Assembly (NCBI GenBank): GCA_024694785.1
Contig: JAILJL010000155.1
Coordinates: 1 to 5,689 of the forward strand
Direction of reading: 5' to 3'
DNA length: 5,689 bases
Origin: Lachnospiraceae bacterium
GTDB lineage: Bacteria; Bacillota; Clostridia; Lachnospirales; Lachnospiraceae
Shown in pieces: positions 1-5,689 of the stretch (position 1 is its first letter; the number at the start of each line of letters is the position of its first letter). Both the position numbers and the translations under genes were made by a program. Below the pieces are notes generated by a model, which saw only the letters and a list, made by a program, of their open reading frames with translations, ran no database searches and was not told where the DNA came from.

Positions 1-2313
1 CGCTATTGATACACCATTCTCCATCTCTATTGAGATAGACTCGATTGTCTTTGCCTTCTTAGTCGGACAGATACCAAATGCATAACGAATCTCGATGGTC
101 TGCTTGGTCTTATCTGCAAGCGCCTGTATTACATATGTATAATCTCCGATGAGATCTCTTACATTAGCATTATCGGCACTTATGAATCCCTTGCTTGCGT
201 TAAGTACAACTGTTGCTTCATATCTCTTGCCTGCTGTAAATGTAGTACCGGTAAAGTTCTTACCTTCCTCTAACCAGTTGATACTTATAAACGACATATA
301 ATTAGCGGTTTTATCAGTAAGATCAAGCTTCTTAGGAACGCTCATACCGGCTATAGGAGCATCGAAGCTCTTAAAGTATACTTTCTTCTTAACTCCTCTT
401 GAACTGATAAATCCAAGCTTATCAGTAATCTTCTGGAAATAAAATGTTAAATGAAGTAAATTATTCTCGACATAAGCATATCCTGTATGGCTCGGATCTG
501 TAGAAGCAAGTGTATATGTGCCTCCCAAGATCTGATAACCGCGCTTAACCGGTACATAGATATTAAGGGTATAAGCTGCTGTCTCGGCAAACCTCGTAAC
601 TCCGTTATCATATATGAAGCCGCCGCTATTTGCTGTCCATACTGTCCAGATCTTATTCATATCAATGGCCTTCATAATATTGGCATCGCCTCTAATGTTG
701 CCACGATATACGAAGCTCTTCATAATCTCGACATCACTTGTCGGAACATAAGACATTGTTACGGTGATATTCTCACCATTTATTACATTATTCTCGTTCT
801 TATCATAATACTTATAGATAACAGGTGTTGCAGGATTGCCGGCTCCCTTGCCCCATGCTGTGTATATTGCAGGGCCGTTAATGCTGTTACCTGACACTGT
901 AGTGCCTGAGGAGAATGTCATACCGGTAATTCCCGCATTTGTCGGCGGATAAGCCGTAGCTGCAGTTCCGGCATAAGTGCCGCCTGAGGTAGCTACATTA
1001 TAAGTACCATCATTATTAAAAGTAATAACCGGCATGTTATTATTCATAGCAACACCGGTGTATGTTGCCGGAACCTGAATCTTAATCGTCCAGTTAGTTC
1101 TTCTATAATCACGCAACTTAGGATCTGCTGCGTTGAAATCAGGAGTAGTATCAGTACCGTAGCATGCCATAATATGGAAACTATCTGTCTTTCCATATCT
1201 CCTAAATTCCTTCTCAAGCTCTGTCATTGGATATATCGCATAAAACGTGCTTCCTGCAGTAATTCTGCCTGTTGCAAGTCTGCCATCAACACCATATATC
1301 TTCCAAGGCGTTGCACTTATACTGATATATCCCATCGGCGACGTACCATATGATGCACTTATCATCGACGGAAGAACACTATAAAGATCTTGTGCCTGAA
1401 GATTATCACGATATAAAACTATTCGCTCTGTATCAAAAGCTATACTCGTTATCTTATCTTCTGCCATTCCGAAGGATTCAACCGGAACGATACCTGATAT
1501 TTCAAGTGTAACCTTGTCTTTACCTGTTGTACCATATGTAAATTTATATTTCTCGCTGGTTGTTGTAATTGCAAGACGCTCTGCGTCTGTGTATTCTTTA
1601 AAGCAATATCCTCTACTTGCTGTAAGTGTGAGATTCGCAATATAATATGTACTTGAACCATCTGCCGGCTTGGTGACAGTGGATACAGACTCTCTTGTAC
1701 TACCGCCATTTGCCGTATAATACCAGCTAATCTGGGATGCTGTATAATGTACGTTCTTATTATCCAATATATTAGCTGTTTTATTAGGTGCATAGCCCAT
1801 AGTGAGATCCCAAGCAAGCTTACCAATCTCTTCAATACCTATAAGTATCGGATATGCTGTTATATTCGCTCTAATCGTAACTACATCACCACTAATCGTA
1901 ACATTTCCTGTTACATAATCAGAAAGTGACTTGTCGTAAGCCGATGCATATGTGTATATTCTTGCACTGCTTACGCCTGAAAAAATTGACTTATTTGAAA
2001 CAGTGAATTCCAAAGTCATTGTATAATTAACGCCGGACTCAAGCATACTGTCAGGGTCAAGCGCTGACTTACCGTCAGCAAAACCAATCTTCAATCCGTC
2101 ATATGCAACACTTGACGTTCCAAGCGTCATCTTTGATACTTTAACTTCTTCTGTCTTATATCCTACTCTTAAGCCCTTAGCAATACTTGTCGAAAGCTCA
2201 ATCATAAGATCATCTGCTGCATTGGCTGTTCCAGCAGGCGTCATTCCCGCAAATATGGATACAACCATCACAAAGGACAAAAGAAGTGCCAGCAGTTTCT
2301 TTAATTTTCTCAT
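1..2313 (-). CDS. Secreted multi-module protein, tandem paralog of the upstream gene (3' end lies beyond the left edge); function unknown
   Basis: The frame is open for exactly 771 codons from ATG at 2313 to base 1 with no stop, so the gene is partial at its C-terminal end. GAGGAG lies 11 bases upstream, and an in-frame TAA at 2319-2317 excludes an earlier start. Residues 1-33 are a Sec signal peptide (RKLKK, a hydrophobic run at about 7-24, then A-N-A-A-D-D at the cleavage site). The mature part is colinear with gene 1. For example, ISWYYTANGG matches LTWKYTEDDG, ITSIAFD matches ITSIELP, AAYTLNIYVPVKRGYQ matches TAYMYIPVVDGYK, and FTGTTFTAGKRYEATV matches FDGDTFTKGKRYTAVV. Modules fall near 93-151, 195-277, 336-414, 556-627 and 678-747. 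The edge corresponds to about residue 820 of gene 1, so roughly 260 residues may be missing if the tails match. It uses ATA for 23 of 61 Ile, unlike gene 1. No enzymatic or anchoring motif is visible. Confidence 0.93.
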   Translation of the reverse strand, partial: MRKLKKLLALLLSFVMVVSIFAGMTPAGTANAADDLMIELSTSIAKGLRVGYKTEEVKVSKMTLGTSSVAYDGLKIGFADGKSALDPDSMLESGVNYTMTLEFTVSNKSIFSGVSSARIYTYASAYDKSLSDYVTGNVTISGDVVTIRANITAYPILIGIEEIGKLAWDLTMGYAPNKTANILDNKNVHYTASQISWYYTANGGSTRESVSTVTKPADGSSTYYIANLTLTASRGYCFKEYTDAERLAITTTSEKYKFTYGTTGKDKVTLEISGIVPVESFGMAEDKITSIAFDTERIVLYRDNLQAQDLYSVLPSMISASYGTSPMGYISISATPWKIYGVDGRLATGRITAGSTFYAIYPMTELEKEFRRYGKTDSFHIMACYGTDTTPDFNAADPKLRDYRRTNWTIKIQVPATYTGVAMNNNMPVITFNNDGTYNVATSGGTYAGTAATAYPPTNAGITGMTFSSGTTVSGNSINGPAIYTAWGKGAGNPATPVIYKYYDKNENNVINGENITVTMSYVPTSDVEIMKSFVYRGNIRGDANIMKAIDMNKIWTVWTANSGGFIYDNGVTRFAETAAYTLNIYVPVKRGYQILGGTYTLASTDPSHTGYAYVENNLLHLTFYFQKITDKLGFISSRGVKKKVYFKSFDAPIAGMSVPKKLDLTDKTANYMSFISINWLEEGKNFTGTTFTAGKRYEATVVLNASKGFISADNANVRDLIGDYTYVIQALADKTKQTIEIRYAFGICPTKKAKTIESISIEMENGVSIA
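73..282 (-). repeat. Protein-level module shared between the two genes: gene 2 copy (residues 678-747)
   Basis: This is the counterpart of the module at 3471-3253. The shared features are an I-x-W strand, F-x-G-x-T-F-T-x-G-K-R-Y, an alternating hydrophobic strand, a central region of about 35 residues, and a closing I-x-I/F-x-F-G strand followed by Cys. I do not know a named function for it. Confidence 0.72.
2215..2313 (-). other. Signal peptide of gene 2 (residues 1-33)
   Basis: The n-region is strongly basic (RKLKK). The core is LLALLLSFVMVVSIFAG, and the c-region TPAGTANAADD has A-N-A directly before the predicted cut after A32 or A33. There is no lipobox Cys. The T-P-A and A-A-D elements are shared with the gene 1 leader, in line with common ancestry. 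Confidence 0.9.
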
Positions 2314-2324
2314 AACTTACTTAT

Positions 2325-2330
2325 CTCCTC
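2325..2330 (-). promoter_or_regulatory. Ribosome binding site of gene 2
   Basis: On the minus strand this reads GAGGAG, 11 bases before the ATG at 2313, and is followed by A/T-rich sequence. It is a good but weaker and slightly more distant site than that of gene 1. It lies only 14 bases downstream of the intercistronic hairpin. Confidence 0.8.
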
Positions 2331-2338
2331 TCGTCTTT

Positions 2339-2378
2339 AAAATCAGGACCTCCGCCCCAAAGAGGCAGAGGTCCTTTT
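2339..2378 (-). terminator. Intercistronic stem-loop, terminator-like (possibly leaky or an attenuating/stabilising hairpin)
   Basis: The arms at 2375-2364 and 2356-2345 form a 12-bp stem (AGGACCTCTGCC with GGCGGAGGTCCT) around a 7-base loop at 2363-2357. The one imperfect pair is a G-U wobble in minus-strand RNA but an A-C mismatch in plus-strand RNA, so the stem suits minus-strand transcripts. AAA precedes it. It is followed by GA and then only four T residues before A's resume. That makes it shaped like a Rho-independent terminator for gene 1, 28 bases after its stop, but with a short, offset U-tract. Read-through into gene 2 is therefore plausible. A role as a 3'-end stabiliser or processing site cannot be excluded. 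Confidence 0.75.
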
Positions 2379-2403
2379 GTAAGCTTATGTCTAAAAAGCT
2401 AAA

Positions 2404-5400
2404 TTATTTAACTGTTGCCTTAACAACCGGGCTGTATGCACCGTATACGATTCTGCCTGCAGAGTCACGTCTGTAAGCTCTTACACGTACGCTGTATGTA
2501 CCCTTAGCTAAACCTGCAAAGTAGTTAACCTTGCTGTTAGCCTTGCTAACTGTAATCCAGTTAACGCCATCCTGAGATACTGAGAACTCAAATCCATCAT
2601 ACTTAGTAGCAATCTTGCCTGCTGTTACTGTAAGACGACCCGTAGCATAGGATGCAGCAGTAAGTGACCAAACCTTACCTGTAAATACCTTAACCCAGTG
2701 TGCATATACTTTCTTAACAGTACCATCAGCGATTGTCTTAGCATAGATTCTTGTACCACCTTCAGCAGCTGTGAACCAGCCTGCGAATAAGTAGCCTTCT
2801 CTGTAGATCTCAGCAGGATCATACTTGAATCCGTATGCCTTACCACGCTCGATTACGCAACCTGTACCTGTGTATACACCGCCGTTAGCGTCGAATGCAA
2901 GGGCATCCTTAACACCTTCAACGTTAATAATGATGTTGAATGCATAACCAACACCTGCTGGTGTAAATGCAGTAAACTCAAAGTGCTGAGCTGTCTTAAG
3001 ATCCTTGTTGTATGCTAAGATACCAGGATACTTAGCGCCCATAGCATCTGTCAAACCTGCTTCTGTTGCAGGATATAATGTACCATTTACACTAAGTGTA
3101 GCTACAGAACCAACACCTGTCTCACCACCAACGTAGATGAGTTCAGGATACATATGGTTAACAACATACTTATAGAAATCAGCATTTGCCATTCCGTTAG
3201 GAACATTGATTACAAGATCAGCAACTGCCTGAAGCTGAGCTTCTCTACACTCGCCAAACTCGAATGTAATTGTTACAAGACCGTCAGCAGCAACTGCCTT
3301 AGCCTGTGTAATATACTGACCTGCTGTTGTTAATACTCTTACGTTACCCTGTAATACTGCAAGGCTTGTAACATCCTGCGCAATATAAGGCTGAGCAATT
3401 GTAACAACTGCTGTATATCTCTTGCCCTTTGTAAATGTATCGCCATCAAATTCGATACCATTCTCATACCAAATGATGTCATCGAACTCATAAGCATATT
3501 CCTTAGTAGAACCACTTAATTCAAGAGTCTTCTGAACTGCAGAACCTGCCTTCGGAACCTTGATGTTGGTAAATGGCTGCTTGAAGCAGTACTCACCGCC
3601 CATAGCGAGTGAGTTACCAATGTAACCATATCCTTCAAGTGTGTACTTGTTCTCTACATAGATATATGTCTTACCGTCCTGCTCAACGATTTCAACAGCA
3701 GAAGCTGCCTTACCGTTGATCTTAACTTCAGGTGTGAAGCCAAGCTTGTAGCCATCCACTACAGGAATGTACATATAAGCTGTAAGTTCATCAAAGAAGT
3801 CAAATTCTTCATCACCATAGTTCATACCGGAAACAGTAATTCCATCCCAGCCAACTACTACATCAGCAACTGCTGCTGCAGAAGTATCAATTGCCTTTGC
3901 AAGATCCATAGATGCTGCAAGACCTGTGATGTTATAGAATACTGAGGCACCCGGGAAAGGTGTATCCATAGAAATGGAAAGCGCACCTGTCTTAACTTCG
4001 CTTGTTGTATTAGCTGTTACATCAAAATAAGCAAATACTACAGGAGAACCAACTGAGAAGTTAGGTGTTCCATCAACATATGCCTTGTAAATAGCTGCAT
4101 TAGCTACAGGGCATGTATGTGTTGGGTTATCCGCATCATAAGTTGTACCTGCTAAATCCTTCATCATGAAGTGAGTTGTACCCTGACCAAATGCATATGC
4201 CTGGTAAGCTGTACCATAACCATAGAAGTTAATTGTAGGAGCATCAATCTGCTTAAGTGCATCAACAGGTGTTGAAGTACCTACGCCGTATGTTCTCTCA
4301 TCATTAACTGTAAATGCGATTACCCAACCATAGCTTGCATCAAGATTAAGGCCTTCACCGGCACTTCGGATAAATGTATCATACTCGCCAAGTAAGTTAT
4401 GTCCGTCTGCCATGCTTGCATAGAATAAGTCAGCACGAACAGGAAGGAACTTATCCTCTGTGATGTTGTATCTGTTAACGAATCTTGAAGTTGTCTCAAG
4501 AACAGCATAGTATACATGCTCAGTTCCACCGACATCCCAAGTATTGGACTTCTCAATCTTCTCGTTAGGCTCCATTTTTCTTAATGTGCCGCCGGAAGTT
4601 GTATATACTACCCACTCTGCATTGCCGTTAGCGATTAAAGTAGACTTAACTTCTTTTCTCTCGCCATTTAATGTTACATAGAAGCTTGAAGGCATCTTGG
4701 ATGTAACGTCTGCAGGTAAGTTAACTTCGTTAGTACCAAAGTTCATATAACGAGGAAGCTCGATTGATGTGATCGAAGGATCCTGGTACTTAGCTGTTGT
4801 TGTAGGGATAATGTTAGTGATTGTAAGAATACCACTCTTCTTATCTGTGCTTAAGCCGGAAAGCGTGAACTTTCTTACGCCGTCAGCTGCAACTACATCA
4901 GTAAATTCTGCCGGTAATACGAAGCCAGGGTTAGCAGAGATAACTGTCTCTACTGCATAATACTTGCCTGCTCCCTGAGCGGAACCAAGGATTGGATATG
5001 TAGGATATGTCCAATGAGCTCCGTCATCCTCTGTATACTTCCATGTAAGAGCTCCTAACGAGAAGTATACTACCTGGAATCCCGTAAGAGTCTTCGGGAA
5101 ATAGTACTGATATGAAATAGGTGTCTTAAGACCTAAGATATCACCCTGTGCTACAGTATTGTCATATCTTGTTGTCTTAGTAGTAACGATTACATATCTT
5201 CCTACGATTGCGAAGTCTGCCTTCTCCCAACCAAGAGTCTTGTTGGAAGCCATTCTTCCTAAGAATACCTGAGCAGTCTTGATGTTCTTGTATGCATCAA
5301 CATCTGCAGGAAGGAGTGTAATTGTAATCTCTCTTGTAGCGTTACCAACTCTAACATCCGGATCAAGATCATAAGATCCGTTGTTAACATCAACGCCGCC

Positions 5401-5643
5401 ATAATATACGGATGGTGTAACATCTGTAGCACCAATCTTAACCTCGTCTACGTCACAGTTAGCAACAAATGAGGAACCATGAAGTCCCGCTACATTAGTT
5501 GCGCCAACTACGCATGAAAGGGCTACCGATAATACTTCATTATCTGCTGCTTCTGTCTTTGCCGGAGTAGCAACGAAGAGGCTAAGCACCATAACGATTG
5601 ACAAAAGGCCTGCCAATAATCTTTTGCTAATGCTTGTCTGCAT
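2404..5643 (-). CDS. Secreted multi-module protein with C-terminal InlB-type repeat and Fn3-like domain (complete, 1079 aa); function unknown
   Basis: The start is firm: AAAGGAGG lies 9 bases upstream and an in-frame TAA at 5661-5659 excludes any earlier start. Residues 1-33 are a Sec signal peptide (K7-R8, a hydrophobic run at about 9-25, then T-E-A-A-D around the cleavage site). The mature protein is beta-rich and Gly/Thr/Val/Tyr-rich. It carries about five diverged modules (roughly 95-158, 198-280, 343-446, 599-668, 725-797), each with a Trp or aromatic strand, a 'Y-x-A-x-V' strand and a closing 'V/L-T-I' strand. Residues 915-983 form an InlB/Listeria-Bacteroides-type repeat (FDANGG, then GYLFAGWFT, then VYAHW). 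Residues 989-1079 are Fn3-like (YDGFEFSVSQDGVNW, then KGTYSVRVRAYR). I see no LPXTG, SLH domain, lipobox, C-terminal membrane helix or catalytic motif, so attachment and role are unknown; adhesion or glycan binding would be guesses. It is the upstream paralog of the next gene. It has zero ATA codons among 56 Ile, consistent with high expression. Confidence 0.95.
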   Translation of the reverse strand: MQTSISKRLLAGLLSIVMVLSLFVATPAKTEAADNEVLSVALSCVVGATNVAGLHGSSFVANCDVDEVKIGATDVTPSVYYGGVDVNNGSYDLDPDVRVGNATREITITLLPADVDAYKNIKTAQVFLGRMASNKTLGWEKADFAIVGRYVIVTTKTTRYDNTVAQGDILGLKTPISYQYYFPKTLTGFQVVYFSLGALTWKYTEDDGAHWTYPTYPILGSAQGAGKYYAVETVISANPGFVLPAEFTDVVAADGVRKFTLSGLSTDKKSGILTITNIIPTTTAKYQDPSITSIELPRYMNFGTNEVNLPADVTSKMPSSFYVTLNGERKEVKSTLIANGNAEWVVYTTSGGTLRKMEPNEKIEKSNTWDVGGTEHVYYAVLETTSRFVNRYNITEDKFLPVRADLFYASMADGHNLLGEYDTFIRSAGEGLNLDASYGWVIAFTVNDERTYGVGTSTPVDALKQIDAPTINFYGYGTAYQAYAFGQGTTHFMMKDLAGTTYDADNPTHTCPVANAAIYKAYVDGTPNFSVGSPVVFAYFDVTANTTSEVKTGALSISMDTPFPGASVFYNITGLAASMDLAKAIDTSAAAVADVVVGWDGITVSGMNYGDEEFDFFDELTAYMYIPVVDGYKLGFTPEVKINGKAASAVEIVEQDGKTYIYVENKYTLEGYGYIGNSLAMGGEYCFKQPFTNIKVPKAGSAVQKTLELSGSTKEYAYEFDDIIWYENGIEFDGDTFTKGKRYTAVVTIAQPYIAQDVTSLAVLQGNVRVLTTAGQYITQAKAVAADGLVTITFEFGECREAQLQAVADLVINVPNGMANADFYKYVVNHMYPELIYVGGETGVGSVATLSVNGTLYPATEAGLTDAMGAKYPGILAYNKDLKTAQHFEFTAFTPAGVGYAFNIIINVEGVKDALAFDANGGVYTGTGCVIERGKAYGFKYDPAEIYREGYLFAGWFTAAEGGTRIYAKTIADGTVKKVYAHWVKVFTGKVWSLTAASYATGRLTVTAGKIATKYDGFEFSVSQDGVNWITVSKANSKVNYFAGLAKGTYSVRVRAYRRDSAGRIVYGAYSPVVKATVK
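2407..2679 (-). other. Fibronectin-III-like C-terminal domain in gene 1, residues 989-1079
   Basis: It starts with VWSLTAAS and continues with YDGFEFSVSQDGVNW, then FAGLAKGTYSVRVRAYR, and ends VYGAYSPVVKATVK right at the stop. The 'GLxxGTYxVRVRAYR' strand and the final 'YSxxxxxTVK' strand are typical of Fn3-like domains at the ends of secreted Clostridia proteins. Such domains act as spacers or binding modules; the ligand is unknown. Confidence 0.8.
2695..2901 (-). other. InlB-type (Listeria-Bacteroides) repeat domain in gene 1, residues 915-983
   Basis: The order of landmarks is that of the InlB B-repeat fold: LAFDANGGVYTG, then a variable stretch, then REGYLFAGWFTAAEGGTRI, then VKKVYAHW. 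The family is known from Listeria internalin B and many Firmicute surface proteins as a beta-grasp-like spacer or adhesion module. Only one clear copy is present here. Confidence 0.88.
3253..3471 (-). repeat. Protein-level module shared between the two genes: gene 1 copy (residues 725-797)
   Basis: This is the best-preserved copy of the repeated module. IIWYENGIEFDGDTFTKGKR leads into YTAVVTI and closes with LVTITFEFGEC. It aligns with 282-73 in gene 2 (INWLEEGKNFTGTTFTAGKR, YEATVVL, then TIEIRYAFGIC), including a conserved Cys (C799 and C749). The similarity is at protein level; the DNA is diverged. Confidence 0.75.
5545..5643 (-). other. Signal peptide of gene 1 (residues 1-33)
   Basis: A short charged n-region (K7, R8) is followed by a hydrophobic core of Leu/Ala/Val/Met. 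The c-region contains TPAKTEAADN, giving cleavage after A32 or A33. There is no Cys at the cleavage site, so this is a signal peptidase I substrate rather than a lipoprotein. Confidence 0.9.
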
Positions 5644-5652
5644 TATAGCATT

Positions 5653-5660
5653 CCTCCTTT
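5653..5660 (-). promoter_or_regulatory. Ribosome binding site of gene 1
   Basis: Read on the minus strand this is AAAGGAGG, a nearly perfect anti-16S match, 9 bases before the ATG at 5643. It decides the start. A nearer ATG (5651-5649) sits only one base after the GGAGG and meets a stop after two codons, so it is not the gene start. The remaining leader to base 5689 is A/T-rich. It holds no promoter I would defend, and any promoter probably lies beyond the right edge. Confidence 0.9.
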
Positions 5661-5689
5661 AAAAGTTTCATTTTTCTTTAATATGTTTC

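Noticed and set aside
685..693. RGD tripeptide in gene 2 (residues 541-543), possible integrin-type adhesion motif
   Set aside because: Short tripeptides occur by chance, gene 1 lacks it at the aligned place, and there is no other support for host-cell binding.
768..804. Dockerin or EF-hand-like loop DKNENNVINGEN in gene 2 (residues 504-515)
   Set aside because: There is only one loop, no second dockerin half, and the aligned segment of gene 1 (VDGTPNFSVGSP) does not keep the calcium ligands.
487..894. Plus-strand open frame of 135 codons, Cys- and Ile-rich
   Set aside because: It lies wholly antisense to gene 2, has no ribosome binding site, and its Cys/Ile/Tyr excess is what reversed Gly/Ala/Asn/Tyr codons give. 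It is a shadow.
1449..1835. Minus-strand open frame of 128 codons overlapping gene 2 in another frame
   Set aside because: It is embedded in a continuous 771-codon frame with a signal peptide and paralog support. Its Gln/His/Leu/Ile-rich composition is typical of a frame-shifted shadow.
2376..2440. Promoter for gene 2 near the end of gene 1 (TTGTTA, 14-base spacer, TAATTT on the minus strand)
   Set aside because: The spacer is too short and the -10 match is poor. A transcript from it would also still have to pass the hairpin.
2222..2476. Plus-strand open frame of 84 codons across the intercistronic gap
   Set aside because: It runs antisense to the gene 2 signal peptide, through the hairpin and into the end of gene 1. 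It has no ribosome binding site or protein-like composition.
4320..4960. Short frames at 4320-4556 (minus) and 4769-4960 (plus)
   Set aside because: Both are inside gene 1 in other frames, lack ribosome binding sites and show no family features.
5642..5647. TATAAT box on the minus strand at the gene 1 start
   Set aside because: It overlaps the start codon and sits downstream of the ribosome binding site, so it cannot drive this gene. There is no matching -35 element.
5643..5651. Two-codon frame ATG-CTA-TAA whose stop overlaps the gene 1 start (TAATG), hinting at translational coupling
   Set aside because: Its ATG is only one base from GGAGG, too close for initiation, whereas the gene 1 ATG has ideal spacing. 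It is most likely chance.

Overview
The window holds two long genes, both on the minus strand and running head to tail. Together they cover almost all of it. The base composition (AT-rich but not extreme), the strong AGGAGG-type ribosome binding sites, the Gram-positive Sec signal peptides and the InlB-repeat plus fibronectin-III-like C-terminus all point to a Firmicute. The best guess is a gut or rumen Clostridia member of the Lachnospiraceae type. That placement is an inference from style; no taxonomic marker gene is present.

Layout, read in the direction of transcription (right to left). Bases 5689-5644 are a short leader with a near-ideal Shine-Dalgarno. Bases 5643-2404 are gene 1, a complete 1079-residue secreted protein. 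Bases 2403-2314 are a 90-base intercistronic gap dominated by a 12-bp hairpin. Bases 2313-1 are the first 771 codons of gene 2, a second secreted protein that runs off the left edge with no stop. There are no RNA genes, mobile elements, CRISPR arrays or plus-strand genes, and no gene-free stretch longer than 90 bases.

The two proteins are diverged full-length paralogs. Landmarks occur in the same order in both, from the signal peptide to the point where gene 2 leaves the window (about residue 820 of gene 1). Each carries about five copies of a 60-100 residue beta-rich module: a Trp-containing strand, a 'Y-x-A-x-V' strand, and a closing 'V-T-I' type strand. Gene 1 then ends in an InlB-type repeat and a fibronectin-III-like domain. 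Gene 2 probably continues into a similar tail outside the window. No catalytic motif, cell-wall sorting signal, lipobox or S-layer homology domain is visible, so the role is best described as secreted or surface proteins of unknown function.

The two genes differ sharply in codon use. Gene 1 uses no ATA codon for its 56 isoleucines, whereas gene 2 uses 23 for 61. With the terminator-like hairpin between them, this suggests that gene 1 is the abundantly made product and gene 2 a lower-level companion.
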